NCBI GenBank assembly: GCA_014859165.1
Contig: JACUUT010000003.1
Span: 1 to 34,997, forward strand
DNA length: 34,997 nt
Direction of reading: 5' to 3'
Origin: Dehalococcoidia bacterium
GTDB lineage: Bacteria > Chloroflexota > Dehalococcoidia > E44-bin15
This document shows, in pieces, positions 27,256 through 34,997 of the stretch. Position numbers and translations under genes: made by a program. Within the stretch, counting starts at the first letter, position 1, and every line of letters begins with the position of its first letter. The notes beneath the pieces were generated by a model, which was not told where the DNA came from, did no database searches, and was given only the letters and a program-made list of their open reading frames with translations.

Positions 27256-28983
27256 ATGGAAAGGATCGGAGTTTTTCTCTGCCACTGTAAACTTATTCCA
27301 CCTATAGACACGGGAAGGGTTTTTGAGGCAATAGGCAATAAGCCAGGTGTAGTTTATGCTGCTGATTATGAGGAAATGTGCATGGCGCCGGGGCTGGAGC
27401 GGGTTAAGGAAGCGATAAAGGACGAAAAACTGGATGGGGTGGTGCTCACCAGTTGCTCCCCGGCTCTTTATGAGGAGACCTTTCGCCATATTGTAACCTC
27501 CGCCGGCTTGGAAGGCTATCAGATGGTAGTCGCCGAGCTCAAGGGCCAGGATGGCGCCAAAGAGGCTACGCAGAGAGCTATCGAGGCTATCGAAAGTGCT
27601 CTAGAGAGGCTGCGGATGAGCCGGCCCACTGTCTCCTCTAGGGTTCCGATCACTAAGAGAGCTCTCGTAATCGGCGGCGGTATCGCCGGAATTCAGGCAT
27701 CGTTGGATATCGCTGATGCTGGCTACGAGGTTATTTTAGTGGAGAAGACCCCCAGCATCGGCGGGCGCATGATCCAGCTTTCGGAGACTTTCCCCACGCT
27801 TGATTGCCCTCAGTGCATCGAGACACCAAAGATGACGGACACCGGTCAGCACCCGAACATAAAGATATTGGCTTATAGCGAGGTGGAGGGGGTCTCGGGA
27901 AACATTGGAAAGTTTAAGGTTAAGATACGACGAAAGGCAGCCTATGTCGATTGGGACAAGTGCAACGGATGTGGGATCTGCCAGGAGAGATGTGCTACCA
28001 AGGCTCTTGCTGAATTTCAACAATATTTGGACTTGCCGGGGAAAATCGCCCATCGAAAGGCAATATATATCCCCTTCGCTCAAGCTGTCCCCATGAGACC
28101 TGTTATCGATAGGGAACACTGCCGTTATTTCACCAAGGGGAAGTGTGGGCTATGCGAGATGGCATGCCCCGTGGGGGCTATCGATTTCTCTCAGCAAGAT
28201 AGCTTCGTGGAAATAGAAGTCGGCGCAATCATTGTAGCTACGGGTTTTGACCTCATGCCCAAGAGCGAGATCGCAGAATTCGAAGAAGACCCTGATATCA
28301 TCGATGGGCTTGAGTTCGAGCGGCTCCTTTGTCCCGCAGGCCCCACTGCAGGCAAGGTCATAAGGCCATCCGATGGCAGGGAGCCAAAAGAGGTGGTATT
28401 CATCTCCTGTTGTGGCTCCCGCGACCCGGAGCATGGCGTCCCCTACTGCTCCAGGGTGTGCTGCATGTACCTGGTCAAGCATGCCCTCCTCTATAAGCAC
28501 GCTGTCCCCGATGGTCAAGCCTATATATTCTATATGGACATCCGAACCACAGGCAAGGGCTACGAGGAGTTCATCCAGAGAGCAGTGGAGGAGGATAAAG
28601 TCCTCTATCTCAGGGGCAGGGTGTCCAAGGTTTTCAGAGATGGCGACAAGATCAAGGTCTGGGGGTCAGATACACTGACAGGGAAAAGGGTGGAGATAGC
28701 TTGTGATCTTGCGGTCCTGGGCATGGCGATGCTGCCCAGTGAGGGATCCAAAGAGCTTGCGGTGAAACTGAGCATCGCCACCGATGAATATGGGTTTATG
28801 ACCGAGCTTCATCCCAAGCTTTGCCCCCTGGAGAGCACGGTTCCTGGGATTTACCTCGCCGGCTGCTGTCAGGGCCCAAAGGATATCCCGGACGCGGTGG
28901 CTCAGGGAGGCGGGGCGGCGAGCAAGCTTCTCTCACTATTCAGTCAAGATGAAGTGATATTGGAGGAGGCAGCAGTAAGTTAA
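27256..28983 (+). CDS. hdrA: Heterodisulfide reductase-like subunit A (HdrA-1, 575 aa, no C-terminal ferredoxin)
   Basis: MERIGVFLCHC, RALVIGGGIAGIQASLDIADAGYEVILVEKTPSIGGRMIQLSETFPTLDCPQCIETPKM, CNGCGICQERC, CGLCEMACPVGAIDF. Confidence 0.92.
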   Translation: MERIGVFLCHCKLIPPIDTGRVFEAIGNKPGVVYAADYEEMCMAPGLERVKEAIKDEKLDGVVLTSCSPALYEETFRHIVTSAGLEGYQMVVAELKGQDGAKEATQRAIEAIESALERLRMSRPTVSSRVPITKRALVIGGGIAGIQASLDIADAGYEVILVEKTPSIGGRMIQLSETFPTLDCPQCIETPKMTDTGQHPNIKILAYSEVEGVSGNIGKFKVKIRRKAAYVDWDKCNGCGICQERCATKALAEFQQYLDLPGKIAHRKAIYIPFAQAVPMRPVIDREHCRYFTKGKCGLCEMACPVGAIDFSQQDSFVEIEVGAIIVATGFDLMPKSEIAEFEEDPDIIDGLEFERLLCPAGPTAGKVIRPSDGREPKEVVFISCCGSRDPEHGVPYCSRVCCMYLVKHALLYKHAVPDGQAYIFYMDIRTTGKGYEEFIQRAVEEDKVLYLRGRVSKVFRDGDKIKVWGSDTLTGKRVEIACDLAVLGMAMLPSEGSKELAVKLSIATDEYGFMTELHPKLCPLESTVPGIYLAGCCQGPKDIPDAVAQGGGAASKLLSLFSQDEVILEEAAVS

Positions 28984-30941
28984 TGCTGAAAAGGATTGGC
29001 GTTTTTATTTGCCACTGCGGCTTGAATATCGCAGGAACGGTAGACGTGAAGCGAGTTGTGGAGACAATAAAGGATTATCCCGGTGTGGTCCACGCTGAGA
29101 GCTATATCTATATGTGCTCCGACCCCGGGCAGGACCTGGTGAGGAGAGCGATAAGGGAAAAAGGGCTTGATGGCGTTGTGATGGCCAATTGCTCCCCCTC
29201 GATGCATGAGAAGACCTTCCGCAATGTAGTGGCCAAAGAGGGGCTGAACCCCTATTTCTGCGAAGTAGCCAACATTAGGGAGCATTGCAGTTGGCCCCAC
29301 GAACACGAGAAAGAGCTAGCTACTAAGAAGGCGCTCCTCATTATTGAGACCACAATTGAGAAGCTAAAGCGAAATATGGAGCTAACACCCATGGTTGTCC
29401 CCCTTCACAAGAGGGCACTAGTGATCGGGGGAGGGATCGCCGGGATGCAGGCAGCCCTTGATATTGCCAGTGCTGGCTATGAGGTAATCATAGTGGAAAA
29501 ATTGCCCACTATAGGAGGGCATGCTATACAGCTAGCGGGGACCTTCCCCACGCTTAATCGTGTGCCGTGCCTTATGGCTCCCAGGATGGCGGAGATCGCC
29601 TCCCATCCTAAAATAAAGCTCTACACCTGTGCAGAGGTGGAGGATATCTCAGGCTATGTGGGCAATTTCGCAGTAAAGATCAAAACAAAGCCTTCCTACA
29701 TCAATGAAGAGAGATGCAATAATTGTGAGCTTTGCCTGGGTGAATGCCCCGTCACCTTGCCCGCTGAATTTGACCGCGGGCTCTCCCAGCGAAAAGCCAT
29801 CTACCTCACACCCAGAGAGGCGATCCCCCAGAAGCTTTTGATCGACCCGGGGAGCTGCCTGCACTTCAACGGGAATGAGTGCCATGCCTGTGAGGAGATT
29901 TGCCCCACTAAAGCCATCGATTTCCTCCAGCAAGAAACCATCGCCGAGGAGGTGGTGGGGGCCATAGTTGTGGCTACCGGGTATGAGATCTGGGACAAAA
30001 TGAATGTCCCAGAATATGCCTCGGACCCCGATGTCATCGATGGGCTCCAGTTTGAGAGGATACTTTCTCCCTCCGGTCCCACCGGAGGCGAGATCCGTAG
30101 ACCCTCCGATGGCAAGGTTCCCAAGGAGGTGGTGTTCATCTCCTGCGTCGGCTCCCGCGACCCGGAGCATGGCTTCACCTATTGCTCGAGGGTCTGTTGC
30201 ATGTATATTGCTAAGCAAGCGGTGCTCTATAGCAGGACTGTCCCTGAAGGACAGGCCTATGTCTTCTATATGGATATCCGATCCGACTCCAAAGGCTATG
30301 AGGAGTTCGTCAAGAGGGCGGTGGAGGAGGAGCGGGTGCTATATCTGAGAGGGAGGGTGTCCAAGGTCTTTCGGGATGGAGACAAGATCAAGGTTTGGGG
30401 CTCTGATACCCTCAGCGGCAAAAGCATTGAAATCGCTGCCGACCTTGTAATCCTGGCCACAGCTATGACGCCGAGCGAGGGCGCTAAGGAGCTGGCAAGG
30501 AAACTGAATGTTACCGTTGACGCACTGGGCTTCTTGACCGAGGCCCATCCCAAGCTCAGGCCGGTGGAAACGCTGACCACCGGCATCTATCTAGCGGGCA
30601 CCGCCCAGTGGCCCAGGGACATCCCGGATACCATCTCCTCATCCAGCGGAGCAGCCAGCAAAGTAATCTCCCTTTTCTCTAGGAAGGAGCTGCTTCATGA
30701 GCCTACAGTAGCCTGGCCCGATGAGGAGGTTTGCAGCGGGTGTGGGATTTGCGCCTCCATCTGCGCCTATCACGCTATAGAGATCGACCCCAAAAGGAGG
30801 GTGGCCAGGGTCAATGAGGCGGTCTGTGAAGGCTGCGGCGCCTGCATCGCAGCCTGCCCCTCAGGGGCGATGCGACAGAAGAACTGGACTGCCATGCAGT
30901 TTTTTGAGATGCTCGATGTGGCTACAGGAGCTTATGTATAA
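28983..30941 (+). CDS. hdrA: Heterodisulfide reductase-like subunit A (HdrA-2, 652 aa, with C-terminal ferredoxin)
   Basis: MLKRIGVFICHCGLNIAGTVDVKRV, GGGIAGMQAALDIASAGYEVIIVEK, CNNCELCLGECP, CHACEEICPTKAIDF, C-terminal CSGCGICASICAYHAIEID...CEGCGACIAACPSGAM. Confidence 0.92.
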   Translation: MLKRIGVFICHCGLNIAGTVDVKRVVETIKDYPGVVHAESYIYMCSDPGQDLVRRAIREKGLDGVVMANCSPSMHEKTFRNVVAKEGLNPYFCEVANIREHCSWPHEHEKELATKKALLIIETTIEKLKRNMELTPMVVPLHKRALVIGGGIAGMQAALDIASAGYEVIIVEKLPTIGGHAIQLAGTFPTLNRVPCLMAPRMAEIASHPKIKLYTCAEVEDISGYVGNFAVKIKTKPSYINEERCNNCELCLGECPVTLPAEFDRGLSQRKAIYLTPREAIPQKLLIDPGSCLHFNGNECHACEEICPTKAIDFLQQETIAEEVVGAIVVATGYEIWDKMNVPEYASDPDVIDGLQFERILSPSGPTGGEIRRPSDGKVPKEVVFISCVGSRDPEHGFTYCSRVCCMYIAKQAVLYSRTVPEGQAYVFYMDIRSDSKGYEEFVKRAVEEERVLYLRGRVSKVFRDGDKIKVWGSDTLSGKSIEIAADLVILATAMTPSEGAKELARKLNVTVDALGFLTEAHPKLRPVETLTTGIYLAGTAQWPRDIPDTISSSSGAASKVISLFSRKELLHEPTVAWPDEEVCSGCGICASICAYHAIEIDPKRRVARVNEAVCEGCGACIAACPSGAMRQKNWTAMQFFEMLDVATGAYV

Positions 30942-33900
30942 ATGGTAGGAGCGGTGCTCGTTATCGGCTCCGGGATCGGGGGGATGAAATGCTCCCTGGA
31001 GCTTGCTGAATCCGGGTTCAAGGTCTATCTTTCGGACCAAAGCCCATTTATCGGAGGCACGCTCACCCAACTGGATAAGTGGTTCCCCGATAATCACTGC
31101 GGGATGTGCAAAATACTTCCCGTCTTCTCCAGGGATGAATCCTCCCAATTTTGCCTCCGCCGCGGGCTCTTTCACCCCAATATCGAGCTTTTGCCCCTTT
31201 CCACGGCGGAGAAGGTAGAGGGTGAGGCTGGCGATTTCTTGGTCACCCTGAGAATCAAGCCCCGAGGGGTGAAGGAGGAGCTTTGTATCGGCTGCGACCT
31301 TTGCGCCCAGTCTTGCCCTGTGGCGGTAGCCAGCGAGTTTAACGAGGGGCTGGAAAATCGCAAGGCGATCTACCTTCGCAATCCCCTGGCACTGTCCAGT
31401 GGCTACAGTATCGATTGGGATTCTTGCACCAAATGCGGAGCCTGTGTGGAGAAGTGCCCCACCGCTGCCATAGACCTCTCCCCGCAAGATGAAGCGAGGC
31501 AGCTTGAGGTAGGGGCCATAGTGTTGAGCACAGGTTTTGAGGAATTCGATCCTCGATCCTGGACTCAGTATGGCTATAAACGCTATCCCAATGTGATAAC
31601 CAGCATCCAGTTGGAGCGGATGCTTAGCGCCAGCGGTCCAACAGAGGGAGAAATCCTTCGCCCTTCCGATGGCCAGCCTCCCCGGTCCATAGCCTTCTTG
31701 CAATGTGTCGGCTCCAGGGTCAAGGAAAGGGATTATTGCTCCTCGGCCTGTTGCATGTATGCCCTGAAGGAAGCGATACTCGCTAAGGAGAAAGACCCTG
31801 AGCTTGATGCCGAGATCTTCTTCATGGACCTGAGAGCCTTCGGCAAAGGCTATTACCGATATTATGAACAGGCGAAAGAGGATTTTGGGACCAAATTCAC
31901 CCGCTGCCGCGTGCCCCAAATAAAGCAAGACCCAAAGACTAAAAATCTGCTCTTCAGCGCCAAAGCGGAGGACGGGCTTGAGAGGCGAGAGTTCGAGCTA
32001 GTGGTGCTTTCTGTGGGGCAAACCCCATCGCCTCGCTTTTTCGAACTGAGCGAAATTTTGGGTATAGAGCGAAACCAGTGGGGTTTCTGCAAGACCAGAG
32101 AGCTTTCCCCTGTGGCGACCTCCAGAGAGGGCATCTATGTATGTGGCTCGGCCTCCGCTCCCAAGGATATCGCCGATACCCTGGTCGAAGCTGGCGCTGC
32201 TGCATGCCAGGTTTCAATACTGCTTTCCTCCCGGCGCAGTCAGTCGTTCACCATGAAAGGCTATCCAGAAGAGTTGGATGTTCGGGAGATGGAAGCCAGG
32301 GTTGCTATTTTCCTCTGCCGCTGCGGCGAGGAGATCGCATCGGCGATAGATATGCAGAAGATGGTCGATTTCGCTAAAGGGCTGCCCGTTGTAGTTTATG
32401 TCGAAGAAATCCCCTATCTATGCCTCAAAGATGCTGTGGCCGGAATGAAAGGAAGGATAAAGGGCGAAAAAGCCAATCGAGTAGTCCTGGCGGCCTGCTC
32501 CGCCTTCGCCTACAAGAGGCTCTTTATCGATGCGATTAGAGATGTGGGGCTAAACCCCGCTCTTCTAGAGGTGGTGGATATTCGGGAGCAGCTCTCATGG
32601 ATTCATCGAGACCACAAAGAGGCAGCGACGGATAAGGGGAAGCGCCTGCTGGCAATCGCATTAGAAAAGGTTGGAGCACAAGAACCTCTGCACACCCTCC
32701 CTCAGAGGGTGGAGCCCCGGGCTCTGGTTATTGGCGGTGGCCTTGCTGGCTTGACCGCTGCCCAGTCCCTGGCGGAGCAGGGGTTTGAGGCTCATCTAGT
32801 GGAGAGAACGGCTGAATGGGGGGGGAACCTGAGACATATTTTCACCATTCTGGAAGGGGGAGAGCCCCAGGCCCTGCTCCAAGATCTCATCAAGAGGGCG
32901 GAGGAAAATCCCCTCACTCACCTTCACCAGGAAACCGAGGTCATCCAGGTCTCGGGCTATGCGGGGAACTTTGAGACCACTCTTAAGGATAGGAATGGCG
33001 CTCTTCAACCATTAAAGGTAGGTGCAATCATCGTTGCTACCGGTGGCGAGGCGTATGAACCTAAAGAGTATTGCTACGGTGAGAGCGAAAGGGTCATAAC
33101 CCAGACGGAGCTGGAAAAACAATTGGCCTCAGGCAAACTTGACCCCAGGGAGCTCAACTCTGTGGTGATGATTCAATGCGTTGGCTCGAGGGATGAAGAA
33201 CGACCCTATTGCAGCCGCATGTGCTGCTCCCAAGCACTCAAAAACGCCCTGAGTCTAAAAGAGAGGAACCCTGAGATCGATATATTCGTCCTTTATCGGG
33301 ATGTGATGAGCTATGGGTTCAAAGAGGAGTATTACACTCATGCCCGAGAAAAAGGCGTCCTTTTCGTTAACTATGATTTAGATCATAAGCCGGAGGTGAG
33401 AATGGAGGGGGAAAGGCTTGTGGTCAAGGCTACTGAGCCCATGCTGGAGGGCGTCCTGAAAATAGAGCCCGATTTATTGGTGCTGAGCACGGGAATTGTT
33501 CCCAACGATAATAAAAGGCTTGCCCAGATGCTGGGTCTGGAATTGAGCGAAGATGGGTTCTTCAAAGAGGCGGAGGTAAAGTTCCGCCCTGTGGATTTCG
33601 TGACCAATGGCATCTTTTTATGCGGGCTGGCCCACTCGCCGAGGGGAGTGGCTGAGAGCATCGTTCAGGCTCAGGCGGCGGCGCAACGGGCAGCATGTAT
33701 CCTTTCCAGGGAACGATTGGAGTCGGGGAGAATCGTCTCCGAGGTCAATGAGAGGCGTTGCAGCGGCTGTGAGCTTTGCATCTCAGTCTGTCCCTATAAT
33801 GCCCGCTTCAAAGATACAGAGAAAGGGGTGGTCGTGGTAATAGAGGCGCTTTGCCAGGGTTGCGGTGCCTGTGTCGCCATCTGCCCCAGCGGTGCGGCAA

Positions 33901-33956
33901 AGCTCAGGGGATTTACCGATAGGCAGGTTTTCTCCATGGTGGATGCTATTTTATAG
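30942..33956 (+). CDS. hdrA: Fused double HdrA-like protein (HdrA-3, 1004 aa)
   Basis: N-terminal module VGAVLVIGSGIGGMKCSLELAESGFKVYLSDQSPFIGG with CIGCDLCAQSCP and CTKCGACVEKCPTAAIDL. Second HdrA start-like MEARVAIFLCRCGEEIASAIDMQKM and VIGGGLAGLTAAQSLAEQGFEAHLVERTAEWGG. C-terminal CSGCELCISVCPYNA...CQGCGACVAICPSGAAK. Confidence 0.9.
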   Translation: MVGAVLVIGSGIGGMKCSLELAESGFKVYLSDQSPFIGGTLTQLDKWFPDNHCGMCKILPVFSRDESSQFCLRRGLFHPNIELLPLSTAEKVEGEAGDFLVTLRIKPRGVKEELCIGCDLCAQSCPVAVASEFNEGLENRKAIYLRNPLALSSGYSIDWDSCTKCGACVEKCPTAAIDLSPQDEARQLEVGAIVLSTGFEEFDPRSWTQYGYKRYPNVITSIQLERMLSASGPTEGEILRPSDGQPPRSIAFLQCVGSRVKERDYCSSACCMYALKEAILAKEKDPELDAEIFFMDLRAFGKGYYRYYEQAKEDFGTKFTRCRVPQIKQDPKTKNLLFSAKAEDGLERREFELVVLSVGQTPSPRFFELSEILGIERNQWGFCKTRELSPVATSREGIYVCGSASAPKDIADTLVEAGAAACQVSILLSSRRSQSFTMKGYPEELDVREMEARVAIFLCRCGEEIASAIDMQKMVDFAKGLPVVVYVEEIPYLCLKDAVAGMKGRIKGEKANRVVLAACSAFAYKRLFIDAIRDVGLNPALLEVVDIREQLSWIHRDHKEAATDKGKRLLAIALEKVGAQEPLHTLPQRVEPRALVIGGGLAGLTAAQSLAEQGFEAHLVERTAEWGGNLRHIFTILEGGEPQALLQDLIKRAEENPLTHLHQETEVIQVSGYAGNFETTLKDRNGALQPLKVGAIIVATGGEAYEPKEYCYGESERVITQTELEKQLASGKLDPRELNSVVMIQCVGSRDEERPYCSRMCCSQALKNALSLKERNPEIDIFVLYRDVMSYGFKEEYYTHAREKGVLFVNYDLDHKPEVRMEGERLVVKATEPMLEGVLKIEPDLLVLSTGIVPNDNKRLAQMLGLELSEDGFFKEAEVKFRPVDFVTNGIFLCGLAHSPRGVAESIVQAQAAAQRAACILSRERLESGRIVSEVNERRCSGCELCISVCPYNARFKDTEKGVVVVIEALCQGCGACVAICPSGAAKLRGFTDRQVFSMVDAIL

Positions 33957-34016
33957 GGAAACAATTCAAAGCTAATTAGATAGGAATTGTTTTCTGGTTA
34001 TGTAAAGGAGGTTGCT

Positions 34017-34445
34017 TTGCAGGAAGAGGGGTTTGAACCTAATATCGTGGGTTTGCTATGTCACTGGTGCACCTATACTGCTGCCGATCTGGCAGGCACC
34101 ACTAGAACGCAATATCCCACCAACATCCGCCCTATCCAAACCATGTGCAGTGGTATGGTGGACTCTGTCTATGTGCTCTGGGCTCTTCTCGGCGGAGCCG
34201 ACGGAGTAATGATCGGGGCATGTCATCCTGCCGATTGCCACTATGTATCGGGCAACTATAAGTGTAGAAGAAGGACAGCCATCCTCAAAAGCATTCTCAA
34301 CACCCTGGGGCTGGAGGATGATCGGGTTTGGCTTTGCTGGATTAGCGCCGCCGAAGGGAAGCTGTTTGCCAATACGGTGGCTAAGTTTACCGAGGCGATA
34401 AGGAAACAAGGGCCTAACCCGATTAAAAAATATTGGTCCGCTTAG
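34017..34445 (+). CDS. mvhD: MvhD-like hydrogenase/heterodisulfide reductase-linked iron-sulfur subunit
   Basis: PNIVGLLCHWCTYTAADLAGTTRTQYPTNIRPIQTMCSGMVDSVYVLWALLGGADGVMIGACHPADCHYVSGNYKCRRR. TTG at 34017 follows a strong RBS (aaaggagg, 34004-34011); the ORF track start is 33987. Confidence 0.92.
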   Translation: MQEEGFEPNIVGLLCHWCTYTAADLAGTTRTQYPTNIRPIQTMCSGMVDSVYVLWALLGGADGVMIGACHPADCHYVSGNYKCRRRTAILKSILNTLGLEDDRVWLCWISAAEGKLFANTVAKFTEAIRKQGPNPIKKYWSA

Positions 34446-34454
34446 GAAAGAATT

Positions 34455-34997
34455 ATGGCGACAAGTGCGATTTTAGAGGTCAAGGGCGGGGGTCTGCTGA
34501 ATACCCTCAATACGCTCTGGCGTCAATTGTTTGAAAAAGGAATCGTAGATGCCCTGCTCATCCCTCAGGAGCTTCCCTCAAGAGAGAATGTGGTGCAAAC
34601 TTTAGTAAGCCGCGCCGAGAGCCTTGGATCCCCTAGCCCTCTGGCTCCTGTTTTGCCGGTGAACTCGGCGAGGATCGTCTCCCAGATGACCAAGGTCACA
34701 CCCAGCCCGAAGAAGGTCGGGGTAGTGCTTAGGTCCTGCGAACTGAGGGCTCTCATCGAGCTGGTGAAACTGAAACAGGCATCACTGGAGAACCTGGTTT
34801 TGATTGGGATAGATTGCTTCGGCACCTACTCCATAAAGGACTATGGAAAGCTTGCCAAGGATGGCTCTTCCCCCACCGAGGCTTTTCTAAAGGTGGTCAA
34901 GAATGGAAAGGAAGACCTATCCCTTAGGCAGGCTTGCCAAATGTGTGAATACCCTGCCCCCATGAATGCTGACATAACCATTGGTTTAATAGGGAGT
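34455..34997 (+). CDS. FrhB/FdhB-like (coenzyme F420 hydrogenase/dehydrogenase beta family) subunit, truncated at window end
   Basis: MATSAILEVKGGGLLNTLNTLWRQLFEKGIVDALLIPQE...VGVVLRSCELRALIELVKLKQASLENLVLIGIDCFGTYSIKDYGK. Open to the last base. Confidence 0.75.
   Translation, partial: MATSAILEVKGGGLLNTLNTLWRQLFEKGIVDALLIPQELPSRENVVQTLVSRAESLGSPSPLAPVLPVNSARIVSQMTKVTPSPKKVGVVLRSCELRALIELVKLKQASLENLVLIGIDCFGTYSIKDYGKLAKDGSSPTEAFLKVVKNGKEDLSLRQACQMCEYPAPMNADITIGLIGS

Noticed and set aside
30861-31928. 355 aa minus-strand ORF opposite the hdrA-3 gene
   Set aside because: Antisense shadow of a well-supported HdrA; translation shows no recognisable domain.
25956-34997. Interpreting the hdr genes as evidence for methanogenesis
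   Set aside because: No mcr/mtr or hydrogenase genes in the window, and the neighbouring genes are bacterial in style; HdrABC-like complexes are widespread in non-methanogens.
1-34997. CRISPR arrays, tRNA or rRNA genes
   Set aside because: No regularly spaced direct repeats and no recognisable tRNA/rRNA sequences were seen while reading; intergenic repeats are hairpin-type and dispersed.

Overview
The window reads as a bacterial chromosome segment, probably Chloroflexota/Dehalococcoidia-like; that placement is an inference from gene content and repeat style, not a measured result. The left half holds housekeeping and accessory genes: a partial DUF89-type gene at the left edge, yraN, two fmdB-type zinc ribbons, a ThiD2-ThiE fusion, a bacterial translin homologue, a membrane pyrophosphatase, an MBL hydrolase, a DNA methyltransferase with a C-terminal PD-(D/E)XK-like region, glyS, a TIR/deoxyribosyltransferase-like putative defence effector, sbcD, two tandem NMO/FabK-like flavoenzymes, a Trm112-like protein, and a folP-folK-zinc ribbon-queD folate cluster. 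The right half (about 17.4 kb to the end) is one tightly packed + strand array. It encodes a biotin-dependent carboxyltransferase, a 5S/PycB-type carboxyltransferase, an aconitase-superfamily LeuC/LeuD-like pair, isocitrate dehydrogenase, malate dehydrogenase, two-subunit class I fumarase, HdrC, HdrB, three consecutive HdrA proteins (the third a fusion of two HdrA modules), MvhD and a truncated FrhB/FdhB-like subunit. The most interesting candidate system is this TCA-cycle plus expanded HdrA locus, with four HdrA-type modules and unequal loss of cluster-ligand cysteines. Secondary points are a possible single-chain restriction-modification protein with a palindrome over its promoter, a CExxHGH QueD-family protein in a folate operon with no folB, an NMO paralogue lacking the catalytic His, and a modular hairpin repeat family with exchanged cores. 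No RNA genes, CRISPR arrays or transposases were recognised.
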